In this document: piece by piece, positions 1-6,357 of the stretch | Position numbering within the stretch: position 1 is the first letter of the stretch | Layout: each line of letters begins with the position of its first letter | NCBI GenBank assembly: GCA_023412655.1 | Contig: JAEYNH010000148.1 | Location: forward strand, 1 to 12,017 | Source of the DNA: Pseudomonadota bacterium | GTDB lineage: Bacteria > Pseudomonadota > Alphaproteobacteria > Caulobacterales > Caulobacteraceae | Direction of reading: 5' to 3' | Length of the DNA: 12,017 nt | Position numbers and translations under genes: made by a program | The notes under the pieces: generated by a model | Seen by the model: only the letters and a program-made list of their open reading frames with translations | Told to the model about the DNA's origin: nothing | Databases searched by the model: none

Positions 1-2353
1 CGCCCACCGTCCGCGGCAGGCCGGGGAAGACGCCCAGGGTGCCAGCCTGGTTCGGCGCATCGAAGATGCTCTGGGCATAGAACTCGTCGAGCAGGTTCTG
101 ACCCCACAGCTCGACGGACCAGGCCTCGTCGGCCGGGCCGACCGCCAGCCGGCCGTTCAGAAGCCCGAAGGCCTTCTGGGTCTTCAGCGGGTTGAGGTCA
201 GAGCCTGCGTTGTAGCTGGACGAGTAACGGGCGTTCAGGGTCGCCCGCAGCATCAGCCTGTCGGTGACCGGCCGCGACCAGTTCGCGGTGAGCGTCGGCG
301 TCCAGAGCGGCGCCAGGACGATCCGGCTGTTGGCCAGGCGGGGGCTGACGCCGGGCGGCGGGGTGAAGGGACTGGCGACGGTTTCGGCATAGGTCACCCC
401 CCCGGATAGGGTCAGGCCTTGGGCGGGGGTGCGCCAGGTGAAGTCAACGTCCGCCCCACGCGAGATCACTTCCGGAACGGCGGCGACCACGAAGGTGACG
501 CCGGTGTAGGCGTTCAGCTGGTAGTTGCTGAAGTCCTGGTGGAAGGCCGTGGCGTTTAGGATGAGGTCGCCGCCCAACATGGTGGCCTTGAGGCCGAGCT
601 CATACGAATCCACGAACTCGGCGGGGAAGCTGGTGTCGGTCGCCGCGGTTCCGACCATCGTCCGGGCGCGGTCGAGGTTGTAGCCGCTCCCCTTGTAGCC
701 ACGAGCGTAGGAGGCGAAGGCCATGAGGTTCGGGCGGGGCCTCCAGGCGAGCTTTGCGGTTCCGGTCATCTCCGTCTCCTCCAGCTTCTGCTTCGTCGCC
801 AGGTCGTTGAAGGCGGCGTCGGCCTGGGGGAAGCAGATGGCGTTGAGGGAGGCGGTGGGAAGCGCCTCTCCGGCGTCGCGCCGCGCCAGCAGGGCCGAAC
901 AGGCCGGGACGCCGCGGACGTTGGCGTAGTGGCTGTCCAGCCGCCGCTCGTCATGTCCGAGACGCAGGCCCGCCGTCAGTTCGAAGCCGTCCCCAAGGCG
1001 AACCGTATTGTTGGTGAAGAGGGCATAGCTGCGGGTGCGCTGCTCGAAGCGGTCCCGCTGGCTCGGCCCCTCGGGGAAGTTCAGCCCGACCGGAAGGCCG
1101 GTGAGCGCAGACACCTGAGCGGGGTCGGCGCCGGCGGACAGCACGAGGCCGAGGTAGGACTCGAAGTCGCGGCCGAAGTCATAGGCCTGGGCGCTGTCCA
1201 GCCGCTCGTCGGCGAAGAAGCCGCCGAAGGTGAAATCCCAGCGTCCGCGGGTTCCCCCGAGGCGAAGTTCCTCGGTGACAGTGCGGAACCGGTTGAAGAA
1301 GCTGCCGTCCGACGGCCGATAGAGCAGGTCGGCGCTGGTGTAGTCCACATCGGTGCCGAGCCGGACTTTCCAGTCGCGGACGGCGGTGATCGAGGTGAGG
1401 GTGAGGTCCGGCGCCAGCCGGTAGGTGAGGGCCAGAGAAACCCCTTCGTCCGTGACCACCTGCTTCCCGTCGCGGTTGCCGTAGGCGATGTTGTCCTTGG
1501 GCCGGGGTTGTTGGGAGACGCCGGCGTCCGGCGCCAGCCGGTCCACATAGCTTGCGGTGGGGCCCGCCAGGTAAGTGATGCCGAGGCAGCACTGCTCGGC
1601 CCGGCGAGTGGCGTCCGCGATCAGGCGCAGGCTGAGCGCAGCGTTCGGTTCGAACAGCAGTTGGCCCCGAACCGTCGCGTAGTTGCGGTCGTGGTCCTGG
1701 TCGAAGCCGCGCGGGCCGTCGCCGGTGCGCACCTTGACCCAGCCGTCGCGGCTTCGCGCGGCGACGAACAGGCGGCCCGCCAGGACGTCCTGCACGAGCG
1801 GCCCATTCAAGGCCAAGGAGCCGCCCCGCTCGTCATAACTGCCAAGGGTGGCCTCGACGTCGAGGCTGCGCTCGAAAGTCGGCCCAAGCGTCAGGACGTT
1901 GATCACGCCGGCCGAGGTGTTCTTGCCGAACAGCGCGCCTTGCGGACCTTTCAGGACCTCGATCCGCTCCAGCTCGCCGAGATCGCCGATGCCGATGCTG
2001 TTCCGCGGCCGGTAGACCCCGTCGATCACCAGGCCGACGGAGGACTCGAGACCCACGTTGTCGCCGATCGAGCCGATCCCGCGGATCCGCGCGGCCGTGG
2101 CCGACTCGCTGGATGTGCTCGTCACCTGGAAGCCGGAGACGACGGCGGTCAGGTCCTTGATGTCCCGCACGCCCGCATCCCGCAGGGTCGGAGCGGCGAG
2201 GGCGGTGACGGTGATCGGCACATCCTGCAGGCGCTGCTCGCGCTTCTGGGCGGTGACCACGATCTCGCTAAGGGCCCCATCCTGAGCCTGGGCCTGGCCT
2301 ACGGGTACGAGCATGAGCGCGGCGAGGGCCGCGCCGAATCCTTCATGGCGCAT
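1..2353 (-). CDS. TonB-dependent outer-membrane receptor (C-terminal end beyond the window)
   Basis: Outer-membrane beta-barrel receptor that imports a ligand using TonB-ExbBD energy; the ligand cannot be read from the sequence. One uninterrupted frame of 784 codons runs from the ATG at 2353 to the window edge. Residues 1-23 look like a signal peptide ending Ala-Gln-Ala. A TonB box (EIVVTA) is at 30-35. A plug domain follows at about 40-155, with the typical VLKGPQGALFGKNTSAGVINV-type segment near 133-153. The rest is rich in alternating aromatic barrel strands and includes a YARGYKGSGYN-like stretch and a late NLLDEFYAQS stretch typical of the last strands. It ends at GLPRTVG, so probably only about ten residues are missing. 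The ATG at 2353 is the only start after an in-frame TAG about 50 bp upstream; its ribosome site is weak. Cysteines 255, 256, 485 and 507 are unusual. No TonB, ExbB or regulator gene is adjacent. Family call is firm; substrate is unknown. Confidence 0.93.
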   Translation of the reverse strand, partial: MRHEGFGAALAALMLVPVGQAQAQDGALSEIVVTAQKREQRLQDVPITVTALAAPTLRDAGVRDIKDLTAVVSGFQVTSTSSESATAARIRGIGSIGDNVGLESSVGLVIDGVYRPRNSIGIGDLGELERIEVLKGPQGALFGKNTSAGVINVLTLGPTFERSLDVEATLGSYDERGGSLALNGPLVQDVLAGRLFVAARSRDGWVKVRTGDGPRGFDQDHDRNYATVRGQLLFEPNAALSLRLIADATRRAEQCCLGITYLAGPTASYVDRLAPDAGVSQQPRPKDNIAYGNRDGKQVVTDEGVSLALTYRLAPDLTLTSITAVRDWKVRLGTDVDYTSADLLYRPSDGSFFNRFRTVTEELRLGGTRGRWDFTFGGFFADERLDSAQAYDFGRDFESYLGLVLSAGADPAQVSALTGLPVGLNFPEGPSQRDRFEQRTRSYALFTNNTVRLGDGFELTAGLRLGHDERRLDSHYANVRGVPACSALLARRDAGEALPTASLNAICFPQADAAFNDLATKQKLEETEMTGTAKLAWRPRPNLMAFASYARGYKGSGYNLDRARTMVGTAATDTSFPAEFVDSYELGLKATMLGGDLILNATAFHQDFSNYQLNAYTGVTFVVAAVPEVISRGADVDFTWRTPAQGLTLSGGVTYAETVASPFTPPPGVSPRLANSRIVLAPLWTPTLTANWSRPVTDRLMLRATLNARYSSSYNAGSDLNPLKTQKAFGLLNGRLAVGPADEAWSVELWGQNLLDEFYAQSIFDAPNQAGTLGVFPGLPRTVG

Positions 2354-2375
2354 CGGTGTTCCATTAGAATGAGAA
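2354..2375 (-). promoter_or_regulatory. Weak Fur-box-like repeat before the receptor gene
   Basis: Read on the plus strand, TAGAAT GAGAAT (2365-2376 region) forms two tandem hexamers resembling the GATAAT repeats of the classical Fur box. The third hexamer does not match. It sits directly before the receptor start, where an iron-dependent operator would be expected. Only about nine of twelve positions agree, so this is a weak suggestion. Confidence 0.18.
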
Positions 2376-2381
2376 TGGGTC

Positions 2382-2414
2382 GGCGACCCGGTCGCCTGCG
2401 GCTAAGGCGCAGGC
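2382..2414. terminator. Overlapping inverted repeats between the VOC gene and the receptor gene
   Basis: GGCGAC (2382-2387) can pair with GTCGCC (2391-2396) around a 3-nt loop. GCCTGCG (2394-2400) pairs perfectly with CGCAGGC (2408-2414) around a 7-nt loop. They overlap, so only one can form at a time. They lie 29-61 bp after the VOC stop codon in the direction of minus-strand transcription. No T-tract follows, so an intrinsic terminator is possible but unproven; they could also be part of the receptor's 5' leader. Confidence 0.3.
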
Positions 2415-2442
2415 TCACCTTGGGGTGGGGAACCCGTCAGTC

Positions 2443-2859
2443 TCAAGCCGGATGCGAGCTTTTCAGCTCCACCGTGTTGCCTTCGGGATCGCGGACATAG
2501 AGCGAGAAGCCATCGCCCTGCGCGCCGTAGCGTGGGCCTTCCTCGATGACATCGACGCCGTTCGCCGCCAGATGCGCGCGGATCGCAGCCTCGTCGAACG
2601 GCGCCACCAGCAGCGCGAAGTGGTCAAGATTCCGGCCGCCTTCGCCCGGAGCCTCGCCGCCGCGGCTGCCAAGGGGGCCATCGATGGTGACCAGATCGAT
2701 CATCTGGGCGCCGGCCCGCACATGGGTGAGGCCGAGGTCGGGTCGATCGCGATCGACCGACAGGCCCAGGACTCCGCAATAGAAGGACAGCATCCTGGGC
2801 TGGTCCCGGATCCGCAGGACGATGTGATCGAAGCCCTGGATGGCGATGGGATGGCTCAT
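2443..2859 (-). CDS. VOC (glyoxalase/bleomycin-resistance) superfamily protein
   Basis: Small metalloenzyme-fold protein of 138 residues. Known members include glyoxalase I, ring-cleaving dioxygenases and fosfomycin or bleomycin resistance proteins, so the reaction cannot be named here. Two beta-alpha-beta-beta-beta modules are visible: the first begins at GFDHIVLRIRD (residues 9-19) and the second at LDHFALLV (78-85). His12, His80 and Glu131 (in YVRDPEGNTVELK) sit where family members bind their metal, so an active metal site is likely. Two closely spaced arginine- and aspartate-rich segments (36-41) follow the first strand. The protein has no signal peptide and is probably cytosolic. Its start is 9 bp downstream of the acetyltransferase stop codon, so the two genes are probably co-transcribed; the receptor gene follows after 89 bp. 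Confidence 0.9.
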   Translation of the reverse strand: MSHPIAIQGFDHIVLRIRDQPRMLSFYCGVLGLSVDRDRPDLGLTHVRAGAQMIDLVTIDGPLGSRGGEAPGEGGRNLDHFALLVAPFDEAAIRAHLAANGVDVIEEGPRYGAQGDGFSLYVRDPEGNTVELKSSHPA

Positions 2860-2868
2860 ACCGCCAAG

Positions 2869-3408
2869 CTAAAGCAGCAGACCCCAAAGACGGCAATCAC
2901 GCCGTTCGCCGTCCTCCAGAATGTGACCGCGCAGCAGGCCCTCTTCTTCGAACCCCAACTTGTCCAGCACCGCTTCCGAGCGGCGATTGCCCAGATGGGT
3001 TCGGGCCGCCAGTTTCCGCAGGCCGCTGCCGGCGGCGTAGGCGAGGACGCTCCTCATGGCCTCCAGGCCATATCCCTGGCCCCAGGCTTCCCGACTCAGC
3101 ATGAAGCCCACCTCGGCCCGCCGGTGGCGACGGTCGATCTCGGTGAGATCGAAGCAGCCCACGAAGGTGGGGCCGGCGAGGGTGCGCATGGCCCAGTGCA
3201 TGGCGCGGCCGGCCTGCATCGCCTCGACCTGTCCGCGGACGACGTGGCCCACGACGTCGGGATCGTCGGGCTCGGGCGCGTCCCAGTAGGAGAGGACCTC
3301 TGGGTCCACCAGGATCGGAAAGATGGCCTCGGCGTCCTCAACGGACAGCGGGTCGAGCCGGAGTCGTTCCGTCTCCAGAACAGGCAAGCGACTGAGGTCG
3401 AGAATCAT
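2869..3408 (-). CDS. GNAT-family N-acetyltransferase (RimJ/RimL-like)
   Basis: Transfers an acetyl group from acetyl-CoA to an amine; the acceptor is unknown. The 179-residue length and the opening LETERLRLDPLSVEDAEAIF (residues 11-30) are typical of the RimJ/RimL-like branch that acetylates protein N-termini or small amines. The acetyl-CoA pyrophosphate loop (motif A) is at about 106-117, with the core WGQGYG, and motif B is at 140-153 (LGNRRSEAVLDKLGF). The last residues (RDCRLWGLLL) match the usual C-terminal strand. No transmembrane segment is seen. The ATG at 3408 follows GGACAAGAG, a weak ribosome site. It is first in a minus-strand group with the VOC gene and diverges from secG across a 111-bp gap. 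Because substrates vary widely in this family, a precise role is not offered. Confidence 0.9.
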   Translation of the reverse strand: MILDLSRLPVLETERLRLDPLSVEDAEAIFPILVDPEVLSYWDAPEPDDPDVVGHVVRGQVEAMQAGRAMHWAMRTLAGPTFVGCFDLTEIDRRHRRAEVGFMLSREAWGQGYGLEAMRSVLAYAAGSGLRKLAARTHLGNRRSEAVLDKLGFEEEGLLRGHILEDGERRDCRLWGLLL

Positions 3409-3411
3409 CTC

Positions 3412-3440
3412 TTGTCCAAAGCATGCGACCCACTAGCTAT
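3412..3440 (+). promoter_or_regulatory. Candidate promoter for secG
   Basis: TTGTCC at 3412-3417 is followed, after 16-17 nt, by TAGCTAT at 3434-3440. The second word contains GCTA, the core of the Caulobacter housekeeping -10 element. The site lies about 80 bp before the secG start in the only gap available for a secG promoter. The -35 match is partial. Confidence 0.28.
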
Positions 3441-3478
3441 GGCTTTGGGCGCTCGCCGGTGGTAGAGCGCGCGCTTCA

Positions 3479-3503
3479 TTTCGGGCGGGTGTGTCCGCCG
3501 AAA
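3479..3503 (+). other. Leader hairpin upstream of secG
   Basis: TTTCGGGCGG (3479-3488) pairs with CCGCCGAAA (3495-3503) around a GTGTGT loop, giving a 9-bp stem with a single bulged G. It ends 16 bp before the secG start codon, so if transcribed it lies in the secG leader near the ribosome entry site. There is no T-tract after it on the plus strand. Function is not known. Confidence 0.4.
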
Positions 3504-3519
3504 CGCACCGGATAGGTCA

Positions 3520-3948
3520 ATGCTCCTCACGCTGCTCCTCGTGCTCGAGGTCATCGTCGCCTTCTTCCTGATCGTCGTGGTCCTGCTTCAGCGGTCCGAA
3601 GGCGGCGCGCTCGGCATGGGCGGTGGCCCGTCGGGGTTCATGACCGCTCGGGGCGCGGGGGATCTCCTGACCCGTACGACCTGGATCCTCGGTTCGGTCT
3701 TCTTCGTGCTCGGCCTGGCGCTGACGGTGATCGCCGGGCGCGAAAGCGGCTCCTCGTCGGTCGTCGACCGGCTGAAGGTGAACGCCATCGATCCGAGCAG
3801 CCTGAACCAGCCCGCGCAGCCGCCTGCCGGCCAGCCTTCGCAGCAGACGCCGGCTCCGTTCCAGGCGCCCGCTCCGGTGGTCGGCAATCCGTTCACCGGC
3901 CAGCCCGCGCCGCAGTCCGCTCCTCAAGTTCCGTCCCAGCCGCAATAA
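3520..3948 (+). CDS. secG: Protein translocase subunit SecG
   Basis: Small inner-membrane subunit of the SecYEG channel that exports unfolded proteins; it aids the SecA-driven step. Two membrane spans are visible, about residues 2-23 and 52-72. Between them lies the conserved cytosolic loop LLQRSEGGALGMGGG followed by the RGAGDLLTRTT segment, the family signature. The C-terminal half (about 90-142) is a proline-, glutamine- and alanine-rich low-complexity tail, common in alphaproteobacterial SecG and absent from the shorter E. coli protein of about 110 residues. The ATG at 3520 follows a GGATAGG sequence 4-10 nt upstream, and the first span begins immediately, which supports this start. pyrG follows after 64 bp, an arrangement common in alphaproteobacteria. 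Confidence 0.95.
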   Translation: MLLTLLLVLEVIVAFFLIVVVLLQRSEGGALGMGGGPSGFMTARGAGDLLTRTTWILGSVFFVLGLALTVIAGRESGSSSVVDRLKVNAIDPSSLNQPAQPPAGQPSQQTPAPFQAPAPVVGNPFTGQPAPQSAPQVPSQPQ

Positions 3949-3999
3949 AGCCGTGGATCATTTGAAACCTGCGGCGGGCGGCCCCGCCGAATCACGGCT
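3949..3999 (+). other. Nested inverted repeat in the secG-pyrG gap
   Basis: An outer arm AGCCGTG (3949-3955) pairs perfectly with CACGGCT (3993-3999). Inside it, CGGCGGG (3972-3978) pairs perfectly with CCCGCCG (3983-3989) around a CGGC loop. The structure starts at the first base after the secG stop codon and ends 13 bp before the pyrG start, so it fills most of the 64-bp gap. No T-tract follows. It could be a terminator, an RNA-stabilising element or a control on pyrG translation. Confidence 0.6.
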
Positions 4000-4012
4000 A
4001 CTCTGAACGCCC

Positions 4013-5653
4013 ATGGCCCGGTACATCTTCATCACCGGCGGCGTGGTCTCCTCTCTGGGTAAAGGTCTCGCGTCCGCCGCTCTCGGCGCGCTTCTTCAAG
4101 CGCGCGGGTATAAGGTTCGGCTTCGTAAGCTGGATCCGTATCTCAACGTCGATCCCGGGACGATGAGTCCCTACCAGCACGGCGAGGTCTTCGTGACCGA
4201 CGACGGCGCGGAGACCGACCTCGACCTCGGACATTACGAGCGCTTCACCGGCGTGTCGGCGACGCGCAACGACAACATCACCACCGGCCAGATCTACAAG
4301 ACGATCATCGAGAAGGAGCGTCGCGGGGACTACCTCGGCGCGACGGTTCAGGTGATTCCGCACGTCACCGGCGAGATCAAGGACTTCGTCCTGTCCGATC
4401 CCGGTCCGGACGTGGACTTCGTGCTGATCGAGGTCGGCGGCACAGTGGGCGACATCGAGGGCCTGCCGTTCTTCGAGGCCATCCGGCAGCTGGGTCAGGA
4501 ACTGCCCCGTGGCCATGCCTGCTATATCCATCTCACCCTGCTGCCGTTCATCAAGACGGCCGGCGAGATGAAGACCAAGCCGACGCAGCACTCGGTGAAG
4601 GAGCTCCGCTCCATCGGCATCCAGCCGGACATCCTGCTCTGCCGCTGCGAGCAGGAGATTCCCGAGGGCGAGCGCAAGAAGATCGCCCAGTTCTGCAACG
4701 TGCGCCCGAGCGCCGTCATCCAGGCGATGGACAGCGCCAACATCTATGCCGTGCCGCTCGACTATCACCGAGAGGGCCTGGACACGGAGGTGCTGGACGT
4801 CTTCGGCCTGAGCGAGACGGCCCCGAAGCCCAACCTCGCGCGCTGGGAGGAGATCTCCCACCGGCTGAGCCATCCGGACGGCGAAGTGAACATCGCCATC
4901 GTCGGCAAGTACACGGCGCTCACCGACGCCTACAAGTCGCTGGTCGAGGCGCTGATCCACGGCGGCGTCGCCAACAACGTGCGGGTGAAGTTCGACTGGA
5001 TCGAGGGCCAGGCCTTCGAGAAGGAAGAGGCGCTGATCGGCGAGCGACTGACCAACGTCCACGGTGTTCTCGTGCCGGGGGCCTTTGGCGAGCGCGGCTC
5101 GGAAGGCATGATCCGGGCGGTGAAGTTCGCCCGCGAGCACGACATCCCGTACTTCGGCATCTGCTTCGGCATGCAGATGGCCATGATCGAGGCGGCCCGG
5201 AATCTGGCCGGCATCAAGCAGGCCTCGTCGACCGAGTTCGGTCCCACCTCCGAGCCCATCGTCGGCCTGATGACCGAGTGGGTCCGGGGCAACGAGCGGG
5301 AAACGCGGGCCGAGGGCGGCGAACTGGGCGGGACCATGCGCTGCGGGGCCTACGAGGCCGTCCTGGTGCCCGGCTCGCGGGTGGCGGAGATCTACGGCAC
5401 GCCGACCATCTCCGAGCGCCACCGGCACCGCTACGAGGTCAACATCGGCTATCGTGAGCGGATCGAGGCCACGGGCCTGAAGTTCACCGGCCTGTCGCCG
5501 GACGGCCAGCTGCCCGAGATCTGCGAACGGCAGGACCATCCGTGGTTCGTCGGCGTGCAGTATCACCCGGAGCTGAAGAGCCGGCCCTTCGACCCGCATC
5601 CGCTGTTCGCCAGCTTCGTCGGCGCCGCCAAGGAACGCAGCCGGCTGGTCTAG
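4013..5653 (+). CDS. pyrG: CTP synthase (glutamine-hydrolysing)
   Basis: Makes CTP from UTP, ATP and glutamine, the last step of pyrimidine nucleotide synthesis, in the cytosol. At 546 residues it has the standard length. The N-terminal synthetase domain (about 1-268) opens with the ATP-binding YIFITGGVVSSLGKG segment and contains DPYLNVDPGTMSPYQHGEVFV. The C-terminal class I glutamine amidotransferase domain (about 290-540) has the catalytic triad Cys384 (GICFGMQ), His518 and Glu520 (QYHPE). All key residues are intact. The ATG at 4013 aligns with the conserved MARYIFITGG start, but no convincing Shine-Dalgarno sequence is present; a nested hairpin ends 13 bp upstream. A YjbR-family gene follows after 16 bp, suggesting read-through. 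In Caulobacter CTP synthase also forms filaments that affect cell curvature; that is known from the family and not visible here. Confidence 0.98.
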   Translation: MARYIFITGGVVSSLGKGLASAALGALLQARGYKVRLRKLDPYLNVDPGTMSPYQHGEVFVTDDGAETDLDLGHYERFTGVSATRNDNITTGQIYKTIIEKERRGDYLGATVQVIPHVTGEIKDFVLSDPGPDVDFVLIEVGGTVGDIEGLPFFEAIRQLGQELPRGHACYIHLTLLPFIKTAGEMKTKPTQHSVKELRSIGIQPDILLCRCEQEIPEGERKKIAQFCNVRPSAVIQAMDSANIYAVPLDYHREGLDTEVLDVFGLSETAPKPNLARWEEISHRLSHPDGEVNIAIVGKYTALTDAYKSLVEALIHGGVANNVRVKFDWIEGQAFEKEEALIGERLTNVHGVLVPGAFGERGSEGMIRAVKFAREHDIPYFGICFGMQMAMIEAARNLAGIKQASSTEFGPTSEPIVGLMTEWVRGNERETRAEGGELGGTMRCGAYEAVLVPGSRVAEIYGTPTISERHRHRYEVNIGYRERIEATGLKFTGLSPDGQLPEICERQDHPWFVGVQYHPELKSRPFDPHPLFASFVGAAKERSRLV

Positions 5654-5669
5654 CAGGCCGTTCTGCCGG

Positions 5670-6011
5670 ATGATCGCCGCCATGCTGACCCGCGAAGACG
5701 TCAGGACGGCGGCGCTCGCCCTGCCGGAAGCCTATGAGGAAGGTCACTTCGAGAAGCCGTCCTTCCGGGTGGCGACGAAGATTTTCTGCACGTTACACAC
5801 GGACCAGCCGCGAATCGCCCTGAAGCTGGATCCGGAGGATCAGGCCCATCTGGCGGACGGCGAGGCGGTGCGGCCGGTGGACGGCGCGTGGGGCCGCAAG
5901 GGCTGGACCTACGCCTATTACGAGCGGATCGAGGCGGAAAGGCTGGCCGCCTTGCTTCGCCTGGCGTGGTCGACGGTCGCGCCGAAACGGTTGCTGAAGG
6001 CCGGTGCTTGA
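5670..6011 (+). CDS. MmcQ/YjbR family protein
   Basis: Protein of 113 residues from the MmcQ/YjbR family, which adopts a CyaY-like fold and is often annotated as DNA-binding, although a cellular role is not settled. Family hallmarks are the early helix REDVRTAALALPEAYEE (8-24), the HFEKPSFRVATKIFCTL strand region (26-42), ALKLDPEDQAHL (50-61) and the GWTYAYYERI segment (78-87), followed by an arginine- and leucine-rich C-terminal helix. It starts 16 bp after pyrG and is probably co-transcribed with it. An alternative in-frame ATG at 5682 would remove four residues; neither start has a strong ribosome site, so the exact N-terminus is uncertain. No signal peptide or membrane segment is present. 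Membership is clear, function is not. Confidence 0.88.
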   Translation: MIAAMLTREDVRTAALALPEAYEEGHFEKPSFRVATKIFCTLHTDQPRIALKLDPEDQAHLADGEAVRPVDGAWGRKGWTYAYYERIEAERLAALLRLAWSTVAPKRLLKAGA

Positions 6012-6049
6012 TCCGCGGGCCGGTTTCATGCATACACCCGCGCTCACGT

Positions 6050-6071
6050 CGGCGGCCCGGTTCGGCCGCCG
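6050..6071 (+). other. Hairpin in the YjbR-rpmF gap
   Basis: CGGCGGC (6050-6056) pairs perfectly with GCCGCCG (6065-6071) around an 8-nt loop. It lies 38 bp after the YjbR-family stop and 21 bp before the rpmF start. The bases after it (CAATCATTTCG) are only mildly T-rich, so it could be a weak terminator or a feature of the rpmF leader. No convincing promoter was found in this 81-bp gap. Confidence 0.4.
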
Positions 6072-6092
6072 CAATCATTTCGAGATACTCCG

Positions 6093-6275
6093 ATGGCCGT
6101 TCCTAAGAGAAAAACCTCGCCCTCGCGGCGGAACATGCGTCGCTCGCACCATGCGCTGGGCCCGAACGCCTATCACGAGGACAAGGAGACGGGCGAGCTG
6201 AAGCGCCCGCACCACGTCGACCTGAAGACCGGCATGTACAAGGGCCGCCAGGTTCTGGCGCCGAAGGAAGACTAA
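6093..6275 (+). CDS. rpmF: Large ribosomal subunit protein bL32
   Basis: Structural protein of the 50S ribosomal subunit, 60 residues. The start MAVPKRKTSPSRRNMRRSHHAL is the family signature, and the C-terminal KTGMYKGRQVLAP segment matches the usual end. There are no cysteines, so this is the zinc-independent form, as is usual in proteobacteria. The very basic composition fits rRNA binding. The ATG at 6093 is fixed by the conserved N-terminus; the ribosome site before it is weak (CGAGA). In many bacteria rpmF lies beside plsX and fabH; here it lies after a YjbR-family gene and ends in an intrinsic terminator. Its stop codon is in the loop of a short perfect hairpin (6263-6284). Confidence 0.97.
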   Translation: MAVPKRKTSPSRRNMRRSHHALGPNAYHEDKETGELKRPHHVDLKTGMYKGRQVLAPKED

Positions 6276-6284
6276 GCTTCCTTC
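6263..6284 (+). other. Hairpin enclosing the rpmF stop codon
   Basis: GAAGGAAG (6263-6270) pairs perfectly with CTTCCTTC (6277-6284). The 6-nt loop ACTAAG holds the rpmF stop codon TAA (6273-6275). The stem is separated from the terminator hairpin by 16 bp. It may be only a by-product of the Lys-Glu codons, but the 8-bp perfection is notable. Confidence 0.5.
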
Positions 6285-6300
6285 CGAGGAGAGTTCTGCG

Positions 6301-6331
6301 CGGCCCCGCTTGGCGACAGGCGGGGCCGTTT
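6301..6331 (+). terminator. Intrinsic terminator after rpmF
   Basis: CGGCCCCGC (6301-6309) pairs perfectly with GCGGGGCCG (6320-6328) around a 10-nt loop, and the stem is followed by TTT. The 9-bp stem is almost all G-C. It lies 25 bp after the rpmF stop codon. Minus-strand transcripts from the crotonase gene, which stops at 6358, would also meet this stem, although no T-tract follows it on that strand. Confidence 0.75.
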
Positions 6332-6357
6332 GCATGCCGATTTGCCTTGAGCCGCCG

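Noticed and set aside
929..2500. Long plus-strand open frame (523 codons) opposite the receptor gene
   Set aside because: It is antisense to a clear TonB-dependent receptor frame; its product is low-complexity (Ala, Gly, Val, Arg, Glu) without recognisable domains. High GC content makes long antisense frames common.
2425..3465. Plus-strand open frame opposite the VOC and GNAT genes
   Set aside because: The minus-strand frames have clear family motifs; this one has none.
3998..5683. Minus-strand open frame of 561 codons opposite pyrG
   Set aside because: Antisense shadow of a highly conserved gene; no domain is recognisable.
6093..6275. Loss of zinc-binding cysteines in L32 as a sign of divergence
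   Set aside because: The cysteine-free form is ordinary in proteobacteria, including E. coli.
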